Below, in pieces: positions 1 through 4,671 of a stretch of DNA of 7,860 bases. Made by a program: the position numbers and the translations under genes. The stretch lies in NCBI GenBank assembly GCA_016936785.1, contig JAFGXE010000093.1, positions 1 to 7,860 on the forward strand. Direction: 5' to 3'. Positions within the stretch are counted from its first letter, which is position 1. The number at the start of each line of letters is the position of its first letter. The notes under the pieces are model-generated. The model worked only from the letters and a program-made list of their open reading frames with translations, was not told the origin of the DNA and made no database searches. This DNA comes from Alphaproteobacteria bacterium (GTDB taxonomy: Bacteria; Pseudomonadota; Alphaproteobacteria; Rs-D84; NBLK01).

Positions 1-207
1 TTGTGTCCGATGTTGCTCGTATTGATATTGAAAAAGAGGGTGAAATCATTGAAAATCACATTTTGTTTCCAAATAAAACAAATGTTGAATTCGTTCAAAA
101 AATAGATGATTTTAATTTACGCATGCGTGTTTGGGAGCGGGGAACAGGAATTACACAAGCGTGTGGGACAGGCGCCTGCGCGACAGTTGTAGGAGCGATT
201 CGGACTA
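1..207 (+). repeat. Inverted repeat arm 1 (dapF segment)
   Basis: These bases match the reverse complement of 3945-4151 with 7 mismatches by hand alignment (about 97%). The match ends abruptly at 207 on the inner side and runs to the window edge on the outer side, so the true repeat may be longer. Five differences are silent and two change the protein (Ala/Ser, Glu/Lys), so both copies look constrained as coding sequence. Confidence 0.92.
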
Positions 208-353
208 AACAAATCAATATGGAAGCGGGGCGTCCAGTGAGGGTTATTCTTGATGGCGGAGAACTTTTTATTGAACTACGAGAAAATAATATTTATATGA
301 CAGGTCCATATGCGTATTCTTTTAAAGGTGTATGGAGTAAAGATACTTTCTAG
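1..353 (+). CDS. dapF: Diaminopimelate epimerase, C-terminal part (5' end off window)
   Basis: DapF interconverts LL- and meso-diaminopimelate in the cytoplasm, supplying the lysine pathway and peptidoglycan cross-link precursor. Only the C-terminal half is visible. It is open to the left edge in the frame starting at base 3, so an internal ATG should not be taken as the start. It carries the second catalytic-cysteine motif ERGTGITQACGTGACA and the normal family C-terminus, MTGPYAYSFKGVW, ending in TAG at 351-353. The following gene begins 11 nt later, so the two are probably co-transcribed. Bases 1-207 are almost identical, in inverted orientation, to the dapF copy at 3945-4151. Unlike that copy, this one has a normal 3' end, so it is probably the functional allele if its upstream part is intact. 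That upstream part cannot be seen here. Confidence 0.93.
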   Translation, partial: VSDVARIDIEKEGEIIENHILFPNKTNVEFVQKIDDFNLRMRVWERGTGITQACGTGACATVVGAIRTKQINMEAGRPVRVILDGGELFIELRENNIYMTGPYAYSFKGVWSKDTF

Positions 354-359
354 AAGGAG
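354..359 (+). promoter_or_regulatory. Shine-Dalgarno that fixes a TTG start
   Basis: AAGGAG lies immediately after the dapF stop and 5 nt before TTG at 365. No ATG or GTG is suitably placed, so this site decides the start of the Hsp70-like gene. Confidence 0.7.
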
Positions 360-364
360 TTTTT

Positions 365-1579
365 TTGGTTACAGTTGGGATTGATTTTGGTACGTCGAAT
401 ACAGTTGTTTCTTTTCGTAATAAGGAAGAAGTTGGGTTAATTCCGTTGCAAAAAGGGAAATCTGTTTTGCCGTCTACTTTGTTTTTTGGAGAACATCACA
501 CATTTTTTGTCGGACAAGAAGCAATTGATGTTTATTTAGAAGGGCGGGAAGGGCGATTCCTCAGGTCTTTGAAAAGTGTTCTCGGAACATCTCTTATTGA
601 GGAAAAAACACTTATTTTTAATCAGCAACAATCCTTGCAGGATGTCCTTATTCTCTATTTTAAATATCTAAAGCAACAGATTGATAATTATTTACAAATA
701 GATGATTATAATCTCATTCTTGGACGGCCAGTTTTCTTTGTAGATGACAATAAAGAAGCAGACAAAAAAGCCGAACAACAGATTCTCGAGATTGCACAAT
801 GCGCAGAATTTAAAGGAAAGATTTCATTTAAGTATGAACCTGTCGCTGCAACTGCGGAATACAGGCAAAAAGACCGTTCATCAACATGTTTAATCATTGA
901 TATTGGGGGCGGAACGTCGGATTTTTCAATTACAAATCTGAAATCTGGCGAGATTTTGTCTAATTATGGCGTGCATATTGGTGGGAATGATTTTGATAAG
1001 TCATTGAGTCTTAATTACTTTATGTCAACATTAGGGTATGGTTCAAAACTCAAAAAAGAGGGGCATTATCCACCAAAGTCACTTTATCATGCGCTTGCAT
1101 CATGGCACCGGATTCATTCTCTATACAATGAAAAAACAACAAGACAGGTGAGGGAGCTTCTTCTGGATAGTTTGGAGCCTCAAAAAATTCAACGTTTAAA
1201 AGATATTCTGGATCATTTTCTTGGCCATAATTTAGCATTGGATGTAGAAAAAGTGAAGATTCATCTCGGTAGCGAGGAAACATCATGCTCATATTCTTTT
1301 TCGGAACTAACAACAATTCCAACAGAAAGATTAAGATTAGAAAGCAGGGATTTAACTCAATCATCTCAGGATTTAGTTGATAAGATAAAAGAGGGCATAT
1401 TTAAAACGCTCGAAATTGGGACTTTGAAGTCTGCCGACATTGACACGCTTATTTTTACAGGTGGAACCGCTTCGATGTCGTATATTCAAAATGAAATAAA
1501 GGGATTTTTTTCAAAAGAGATTATACTTGTGCATTCGCACCCGTTTTCAGCGGTGGCACTTGGGTTAGTTCTTGATTGA
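365..1579 (+). CDS. Short Hsp70-family (YegD-like) ATPase
   Basis: This 404-residue protein has an actin/Hsp70-type ATPase fold and lacks the substrate-binding domain that makes DnaK about 640 residues. Visible motifs are the phosphate-1 loop GIDFGTSNTVVSF (residues 5-17), GRPV (120-123), the connecting segment EPVAATAEY (158-166), the phosphate-2 loop IDIGGGTSDFSI (178-189), GGNDFD (206-211) and the adenosine motif FTGGTAS (364-370). This pattern fits the YegD-type Hsp70-like family, whose cellular role is poorly known; a chaperone-related cytoplasmic ATPase is the family expectation. The start is taken as TTG at 365 because a strong AAGGAG (354-359) sits 5 nt upstream and MVTVGIDFG begins exactly at the family N-terminus. 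It lies 11 nt after dapF, suggesting one operon. No signal peptide or membrane segment is seen. Confidence 0.88.
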   Translation: MVTVGIDFGTSNTVVSFRNKEEVGLIPLQKGKSVLPSTLFFGEHHTFFVGQEAIDVYLEGREGRFLRSLKSVLGTSLIEEKTLIFNQQQSLQDVLILYFKYLKQQIDNYLQIDDYNLILGRPVFFVDDNKEADKKAEQQILEIAQCAEFKGKISFKYEPVAATAEYRQKDRSSTCLIIDIGGGTSDFSITNLKSGEILSNYGVHIGGNDFDKSLSLNYFMSTLGYGSKLKKEGHYPPKSLYHALASWHRIHSLYNEKTTRQVRELLLDSLEPQKIQRLKDILDHFLGHNLALDVEKVKIHLGSEETSCSYSFSELTTIPTERLRLESRDLTQSSQDLVDKIKEGIFKTLEIGTLKSADIDTLIFTGGTASMSYIQNEIKGFFSKEIILVHSHPFSAVALGLVLD

Positions 1580-1590
1580 TTTAATTATCG

Positions 1591-1606
1591 CATAATATAT
1601 ATTATG
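1591..1606. repeat. Perfect 16-bp AT palindrome
   Basis: CATAATATATATTATG is a perfect palindrome 11 nt after the stop of the Hsp70-like gene. It could form a weak hairpin or be a protein-binding site. No T-run follows it, so it is not a convincing intrinsic terminator. Its AT-only core makes it only mildly surprising in this AT-rich DNA. Confidence 0.4.
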
Positions 1607-1645
1607 TATACTTCTGTTTGTGAAAGAGAGTTCTCTATTTGGGGC

Positions 1646-1674
1646 TTGATTTCAAAGAACAACTCTCATATAAT
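1646..1674 (+). promoter_or_regulatory. Sigma70-type promoter for the tRNA-Lys region
   Basis: TTGATT (1646-1651, 4 of 6 consensus bases) and a perfect TATAAT (1669-1674) are separated by 17 nt. The predicted start near 1681 would leave about 40 nt of leader before the first tRNA-Lys sequence at 1720. The -35 box and spacer lie between the inverted arms GAGAGTT (1626-1632) and AACTCTC (1661-1667), which may be an operator or the end of the upstream transcript. A second TATAAT at 1714-1719 touches the tRNA 5' end, too close to serve as its -10. No separate promoter is obvious for the intron-bearing tRNA, which may depend on this one. Confidence 0.5.
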
Positions 1675-1691
1675 GCGACTTATCTTATCGT

Positions 1692-1709
1692 TTATCTAAA
1701 AATAGATAA
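1692..1709 (+). repeat. Small leader hairpin before the tRNA fragment
   Basis: TTATCTA, AAAA, TAGATAA forms a perfect 7-bp stem with a 4-nt loop, between the predicted transcription start and the tRNA fragment. It may be a processing or structural feature of the tRNA leader. It is AT-rich and short, so it carries little weight alone. Confidence 0.35.
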
Positions 1710-1719
1710 TGGATATAAT

Positions 1720-1766
1720 GGGTGCATAGCTCAGTTGGTAGAGCAACTGACTCTTAATCAGCGGGT
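1720..1766 (+). pseudogene. Truncated tRNA-Lys(CUU), 5' part only
   Basis: The sequence runs GGGTGCA (acceptor 5' strand), TA, a D-arm GCTC-AGTTGGTA-GAGC, and an anticodon stem and loop with CTCTTAA, giving anticodon CTT. It breaks off in the variable region. There is no T-arm, and no TGCACCC acceptor partner was found downstream. The anticodon stem has an A/C mismatch at its base (1746 versus 1762), whereas from 1747 to 1766 it is identical to the spliced second tRNA-Lys. This suggests that sequence of different origin was joined near the anticodon stem, as expected for an integrase crossover inside a tRNA gene. It is almost certainly nonfunctional as a tRNA. It may be one end of a former integrated element. 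Confidence 0.8.
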
Positions 1767-1828
1767 TGCCCCTTGTAAAACGGCGGATTGATGCGGGTTT
1801 GACGCCAAAGTAAAAACAAAGTCCGCAA

Positions 1829-1858
1829 AATGGTAGAATAATGGTAGTAAAATGGTAT
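1829..1858 (+). repeat. TGGTAG direct repeats, 11-nt period
   Basis: TGGTAG (1831-1836), TGGTAG (1842-1847) and TGGTAT (1853-1858), each preceded by A-rich sequence, recur every 11 nt, about one helical turn. Short direct repeats placed on one face of the DNA beside a tRNA-derived core fit the arm-type sites of tyrosine integrases. No integrase gene is in the window, so this is read as a remnant attachment site. Confidence 0.5.
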
Positions 1859-1886
1859 TATTCTCCGTGATTAACATAGTATATAT

Positions 1887-2205
1887 GGGTGTTTAGCTCA
1901 GTTGGTAGAGCAGCTGACTCTTAAATGATAGGAGCCTTGATTGGAAACGATCAAGTGAACACACCGCTAAGTCGGGGAAACCTTCCTCTCGCCAAAGCTT
2001 TATGCGACGGCGGATGGTAATCCCGAGCTAGGTCGCACAGTTTTAAACTGACGACCGAGTGTAGAGACTTTACACGGTGCATCTAAGTCCGAAAGGATAC
2101 GATGAAGAGAAAGTCCAGACCACAAACGGAAATAGTTCCGGCAACGAAAGTTGTAGATGGTACGTAATCAGCGGGTCACAGGTTCGAATCCTGTAACACC
2201 CACCA
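1887..2205 (+). tRNA. tRNA-Lys(CUU), interrupted by a group I intron
   Basis: The exons are 1887-1921 and 2165-2205. Joined, they give a complete cloverleaf: acceptor GGGTGTT (1887-1893) with AACACCC (2195-2201), a D-arm GCTC/GAGC, anticodon stem GCTGA (1913-1917) with TCAGC (2168-2172), and a 7-nt loop CTCTTAA with anticodon CTT for lysine AAG codons. The T-arm is ACAGG/CCTGT around TTCGAAT, the discriminator is A2202, and CCA is encoded at 2203-2205. The insertion lies between anticodon positions 35 and 36. This is the only complete tRNA-Lys in the window, since the upstream copy is truncated. Function therefore depends on self-splicing. Confidence 0.92.
1922..2164 (+). ncRNA. Group I self-splicing intron (no ORF) in the tRNA-Lys anticodon
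   Basis: The intron is 243 nt. The 5' exon end CUCU pairs with an internal guide GGAG (1931-1934), leaving the expected U-G pair at the splice site, and the intron ends in G2164. Helices traced by eye: P2 1936-1943/1948-1955 with a GAAA loop; P3 CACCG 1962-1966/CGGTG 2075-2079; P4 TCGGG 1972-1976/CCCGA 2022-2026; P5 ACC 1980-1982/GGT 2016-2018; P6 GGTCG 2031-2035/CGACC 2052-2056; P7 GACTTT 2066-2071/AAAGTC 2110-2115; P8 CATC 2080-2083/GATG 2101-2104; P9 hairpin 2127-2140; and a last hairpin CAAC-GAAA-GTTG 2142-2153. The order P3-P4-P6-P7-P3'-P8-P7' is diagnostic of group I. The small, ORF-less form fits the bacterial tRNA introns, usually subgroup IC3; the subgroup is inferred. Confidence 0.93.
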
Positions 2206-2271
2206 AATTTATACTTCTGTTAACCTGTTTATGATCTTTTATTCCCTCTTTTACTTTCATATGATCAAAAC

Positions 2272-2410
2272 TGTGCCCATAAAGTGTGCCCCCAAATAAA
2301 AAGTGTGCTCCCAAAGTGTGCCCCCAAGCAAAAAGTGTGCCCACAAGAAAATGAAAAATGCTGGATTTATGCGGATTGTAGCTAGGTGAAATTGAAAAAT
2401 GTGCCTCCAA
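2272..2410 (+). repeat. AGTGTGCCCCCAA repeat array
   Basis: Full or near-full copies start at 2283, 2302, 2315 and 2334 (variants AGTGTGCCCCCAA, AGTGTGCTCCCAA, AGTGTGCCCACAA), with partial copies TGTGCCC at 2272 and TGTGCCTCCAA at 2400. Start-to-start spacing of the four good copies is 19, 13 and 19 nt. The array begins about 65 nt after the CCA end of the tRNA-Lys gene, all copies point the same way, and A-rich spacers separate them. This layout resembles arm-type binding sites of a tRNA-directed tyrosine integrase whose gene is missing. Confidence 0.6.
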
Positions 2411-2431
2411 AAAAATTTTCGGTGACTAAAG

Positions 2432-2453
2432 AAATCCCGTGGTGCGCTACCCT
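2432..2453 (-). repeat. 22-bp duplicated block, copy 1
   Basis: This block shares CCCGYGGTGCGCTACCCT plus four flanking bases with 2647-2668, with one mismatch. On the minus strand it contains GGTAGCGCACC, which resembles the D-arm to anticodon-arm portion of many tRNA genes. It could therefore be a tRNA-derived att core, though the rest of a tRNA is absent. Confidence 0.5.
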
Positions 2454-2507
2454 CAAAGAGTAAAAATCACGTCAAAGTACCTTGGGTTAGAACAGGCTTT
2501 TTAAGAG

Positions 2508-2623
2508 TGTCCTCCTCAAACTGTCTTCCTCGGAATGATTTTGTCCTCCTAAGTGTCCTCCTAGGCGAGGAGGACAGCCTCTAAGGCACAGAATTGCTGG
2601 TGTTTTTGCAAAAATGTCCTCCT
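2508..2623 (+). repeat. TGTCCTCCT repeat array with one inverted copy
   Basis: Copies are TGTCCTCCT at 2508-2516, TGTCTTCCT at 2522-2530, and TGTCCTCCT at 2542-2550, 2554-2562 and 2615-2623. An inverted copy AGGAGGACA at 2568-2576 pairs with 2554-2562 to give a 9-bp GC-rich hairpin with a 5-nt loop. The array lies between the two copies of the 22-bp duplicated block. Multiple short oriented sites fit integrase arm-type sites of a second family. The motif also contains CCTCC, the anti-Shine-Dalgarno core, so an RNA from this strand could in principle pair with ribosome binding sites; that is speculative. Confidence 0.55.
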
Positions 2624-2646
2624 GATTTTCCAGCTTGCGAGTAAGA

Positions 2647-2668
2647 AAATCCCGCGGTGCGCTACCCT
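2647..2668 (-). repeat. 22-bp duplicated block, copy 2
   Basis: This is the second copy of the block at 2432-2453, 215 nt away. Similarity continues loosely into the flanks: both are followed by a GGTTAGA and by a GAGTAAAA run, in shuffled order. That suggests an old, decayed duplication and argues against chance. Confidence 0.5.
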
Positions 2669-2753
2669 TGGGGGAGCTGGGGTTAGAGTAAAATACTGTT
2701 GTGGTTTTTCATTTTTCACTTGATTTTTATAAAATTTTTTGCTACATATATAG

Positions 2754-2845
2754 ATAGCAAGTATGCGCCGGGTTAAAGACAAGTGGTCTTCATTGACCGC
2801 ACAGCCTGAAAAGGTGGTTAGCTCTCCGGGGACTTGCTATTTTTT
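2754..2845 (+). ncRNA. Candidate structured RNA ending in a terminator-like stem and T-run
   Basis: ATAGCAAGT (2754-2762) and ACTTGCTAT (2832-2840) form a perfect 9-bp closing stem, followed on the + strand by six T residues (2840-2845). Inside are GGTTAA-AGAC (2771-2780) pairing with GTCT (2786-2789) and TTGACC (2793-2798), a CCT-GAAA-AGG hairpin (2805-2814), and CCGG segments near 2768 and 2826 that can pair. The whole could fold as an about 87-nt multibranched RNA. I do not recognise it as tRNA, tmRNA, 4.5S or a known riboswitch. The minus-strand reading is an alternative: the stop codon of the DUF3800 gene lies within the closing stem, so it may be that gene's 3' structure. Confidence 0.4.
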
Positions 2846-3664
2846 ATATATTTCATAAAGATCTTTTGGTTTTTCATCTTCTGGTAATACATTTGATTTT
2901 ATTATAGTAAGGCCATAATTTAAGGATTGTTGGTTTACTTTATATATGTTTTTTTCAAAAAACCTAGCATAAGATGCATTTACCATATTCAAATCATTTT
3001 TCTCAACAGCTTTAAAAAAAGAATAGGCAACCGTATCAACTAATTGTAGCCCTGCTCTTTTTGAGTGAGGAATAGCATCAATAAGATCTATATCAATAAT
3101 ATTCCAATTTATTTTTGGTATGTGCGCAGGAATAGGTGTTCTAAGATCTTCTTCTTTTAATTTATTTAAATAGGCTTGGAAATCTGTATAAGACATGCCC
3201 CCTCTTCTAGAAAAAATGATTTTTACTTTTCCATTTCCTTCGGGAACAATTGATCTTAATTGAGAACAGCATCCAGATATTCTCTCTATTAGATAGCGTG
3301 CCATATAATTATAATAGGTGTTTTTTTGATCAAACAAATCTTTTCGCGTTGCATTGATAATAGAATGTTTGTTTGAAAGTATTGATATACATCGAGAAGG
3401 TATTTCAGAAACAGATTTTGCGACGAATAATTTATGATCTTCTTTTTTTAATTCTTTCATATGAAGAATTTTTCTTTGCCGTGATATTTTTGAGAGAATA
3501 TCATCCCTTGTTCTTGGCAGTTCTGGGTCAAGAGATTTACGAACAATCAATGCAGATAAAACAAACCATTGGCTTGCACCGTTTTTAGTGCCGTCCTTAT
3601 TTAAGCCATCGCATCCAGATTCATCAATATATGCAACAAATGAATAATTTTGATCTATCATCAT
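2837..3664 (-). CDS. DUF3800 domain protein
   Basis: The 275-residue product has the DUF3800 hallmarks: an acidic N-terminal motif AYIDESG (residues 11-17, Asp14 and Glu15) after a short beta strand, then FVLSALIV (34-41), ILHMKELK (66-73), and a C-terminal GLQLVDTVAYSFF (205-217, Gln207 and Asp210). DUF3800 proteins are thought to have an RNase H-like fold with possible nuclease activity, and they are common in mobile and defence loci; the function is not established. The gene overlaps the 3' end of the upstream DapF::R-M chimera by ATGA (3661-3664), indicating translational coupling with the original restriction-modification gene. It ends in TAG within the arm of a downstream inverted repeat. 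No signal peptide or membrane segment is seen. It was probably acquired with the R-M gene. Confidence 0.8.
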   Translation of the reverse strand: MMIDQNYSFVAYIDESGCDGLNKDGTKNGASQWFVLSALIVRKSLDPELPRTRDDILSKISRQRKILHMKELKKEDHKLFVAKSVSEIPSRCISILSNKHSIINATRKDLFDQKNTYYNYMARYLIERISGCCSQLRSIVPEGNGKVKIIFSRRGGMSYTDFQAYLNKLKEEDLRTPIPAHIPKINWNIIDIDLIDAIPHSKRAGLQLVDTVAYSFFKAVEKNDLNMVNASYARFFEKNIYKVNQQSLNYGLTIIKSNVLPEDEKPKDLYEIYKK

Positions 3665-4641
3665 TCACCCTCCACAATCTTGCGTTCTTCATCTGTGAGG
3701 TTATAGAGATCGTAAACCATATCGTCTATTTTATTCTCTAGCTCAGAGGTGTCGGCATTGGGGTCTTTTTTCTTTGCCTCCATAATTTGATCGACTATTT
3801 CTACAAACTCTTTTTGCTGTTCTTTTGAAATTTCAGGGATAGGCAGTTGTCTTATGTCACCAACCAATATTTTAGGAATTGAAGTTTTTGCTTTTGCTTT
3901 AGGGTGAACTTTAAGGTGATACCAAGTGTATAAACGAGAGTTGATAGTCCGAATCGCTCCTACAACTGTCGCACAGGCGCCTGTCCCACACGCTTGTGTA
4001 ATTCCTGTTCCCCGCTCCCAAACACGCATGCGTAAATTAAAGTCATCTATCTTTTGAACGAATTCAACATTTGTTTTATTTGGAAACAAAATGTGGTTTT
4101 CAATGATTTTACCCTCTTTTTCAATATCAATACGAGAAACATCAGACACAAAAAATACCGCATGAGGATTACCCACAGAAACACCACAACATGATATCTT
4201 TTCCTCTGTATATGAAAGAGATAGTGGTAGATTGTTACAATCCACATTATCTTGAGATAACTCTGGAAAAGAAGCTTGACCCATATTCACAGTTACGTAA
4301 TCTGTTCCAAGATTTGAGCGTTCGACAAAAAGTATATCCACGGGTGTTTCAATTTTTATGTGAGACTTATTCTGTTCATCCATAAGAAACCCCGCAAGAC
4401 ATCGCGTGCCATTACCGCAAGCTTCGATAAGCCCACCATCAGCATTATACATATCCATATAAGCATCTGCTTTTTCAGACACCCGAATGAAGATAATTTG
4501 ATCAAATCCAATACCACGATGACGATCACCAAGTATTTGAATATCTTTTTTTGAAAGCCTTAAACCATGTTGCTTTGAATCACGACAATCAATGAGAACA
4601 AAATCATTCCCAAGTCCATGCATTTTAAAAAATGAAATCAT
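3661..4641 (-). CDS. dapF: Chimeric DapF fused to type IIG R-M C-terminal tail
   Basis: Residues 1-232 are ordinary diaminopimelate epimerase: MHGLGNDF (7-14), the first catalytic cysteine in ADGGLIEACGNGTRC (Cys75) and the second in ERGTGITQACGTGACA (Cys218). At Thr232 (bases 3946-3948) the family sequence stops. The last 94 residues match, in frame, the C-terminus of Eco57I/TaqI_C-type restriction-modification enzymes: NSRLYTWYHLKV, PKILVGDIRQLPIPEISKEQQ, and a helical end with NPNADTSELE-like sequence (here DPNADTSELE). The normal DapF end (MTGP...FKG, present at 290-350) is missing, so the epimerase fold is probably incomplete. The start is ATG at 4641 with AAGGA just upstream. It lies 30 nt after prfA, in that operon, and overlaps the DUF3800 gene. 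It could be translated as a stable hybrid; activity is doubtful. Confidence 0.85.
   Translation of the reverse strand: MISFFKMHGLGNDFVLIDCRDSKQHGLRLSKKDIQILGDRHRGIGFDQIIFIRVSEKADAYMDMYNADGGLIEACGNGTRCLAGFLMDEQNKSHIKIETPVDILFVERSNLGTDYVTVNMGQASFPELSQDNVDCNNLPLSLSYTEEKISCCGVSVGNPHAVFFVSDVSRIDIEKEGKIIENHILFPNKTNVEFVQKIDDFNLRMRVWERGTGITQACGTGACATVVGAIRTINSRLYTWYHLKVHPKAKAKTSIPKILVGDIRQLPIPEISKEQQKEFVEIVDQIMEAKKKDPNADTSELENKIDDMVYDLYNLTDEERKIVEGE
3663..3944 (-). pseudogene. Remnant of a type IIG (Eco57I/TaqI_C-like) R-M enzyme, C-terminus only
   Basis: This is the part of the chimera that does not belong to dapF. It encodes the end of the TaqI-like C-terminal specificity region and the charged helical tail typical of these enzymes, about 94 residues. 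All methyltransferase motifs (such as NPPY) and the nuclease region are absent from the window, so the parent enzyme cannot be active here. Its own frame is conserved through the junction and the stop, and the overlap with the DUF3800 gene is preserved, so the loss may be recent. Confidence 0.75.
3945..4151 (-). repeat. Inverted repeat arm 2 (dapF segment)
   Basis: This is the partner of 1-207, in opposite orientation. Its inner boundary coincides with the dapF to R-M junction. The 3737 bases between the arms hold the dapF 3' end, the Hsp70-like gene, both tRNA-Lys sequences, the repeat arrays and the DUF3800 gene. Confidence 0.92.
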
Positions 4642-4671
4642 CTTTCCATCCTTCCATAAAAAATAGTAAAT

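Larger units (their letters stand above)
2206..2753. other. Noncoding junction region of an accessory island
   Basis: I see no convincing gene in these 548 bases. Minus-strand open frames exist, but they translate the antisense T-arm of the tRNA (a GVTGFEPVT-like peptide) and the short repeats, so they are not credible proteins. The stretch holds two families of short direct repeats, a 22-bp duplicated block and an AT-rich tail with T-runs near 2705-2740. It separates the intron-bearing tRNA-Lys from the restriction-modification remnant, as expected of an element's att end. No integrase, transposase or replication gene is visible. Confidence 0.6.

Noticed and set aside
1050..1364. Minus-strand open frame of 104 codons inside the Hsp70-like gene
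   Set aside because: It is antisense to a clearly conserved ATPase and has no recognisable domain.
1714..1719. TATAAT as the -10 of the tRNA-Lys fragment
   Set aside because: It directly abuts the tRNA 5' base, too close for a transcription start; the pair at 1646/1669 is better placed.
1766..1886. A second intron completing the first tRNA-Lys
   Set aside because: No TGCACCC acceptor partner or T-arm was found downstream, and no group I core helices are visible in this stretch.
2168..2410. Minus-strand open frame of 80 codons
   Set aside because: It reads through the antisense tRNA T-arm and the short repeat array, giving repeated GTL-like peptides; there is no ribosome binding site or family resemblance.
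1829..2623. CRISPR array
   Set aside because: Repeat units are only 6-13 nt with short irregular spacers, and there is no leader or cas gene.
2561..2782. Minus-strand open frame of 73 codons
   Set aside because: It covers the TGTCCTCCT array, a 22-bp duplicate and part of the structured element; its composition is not protein-like.
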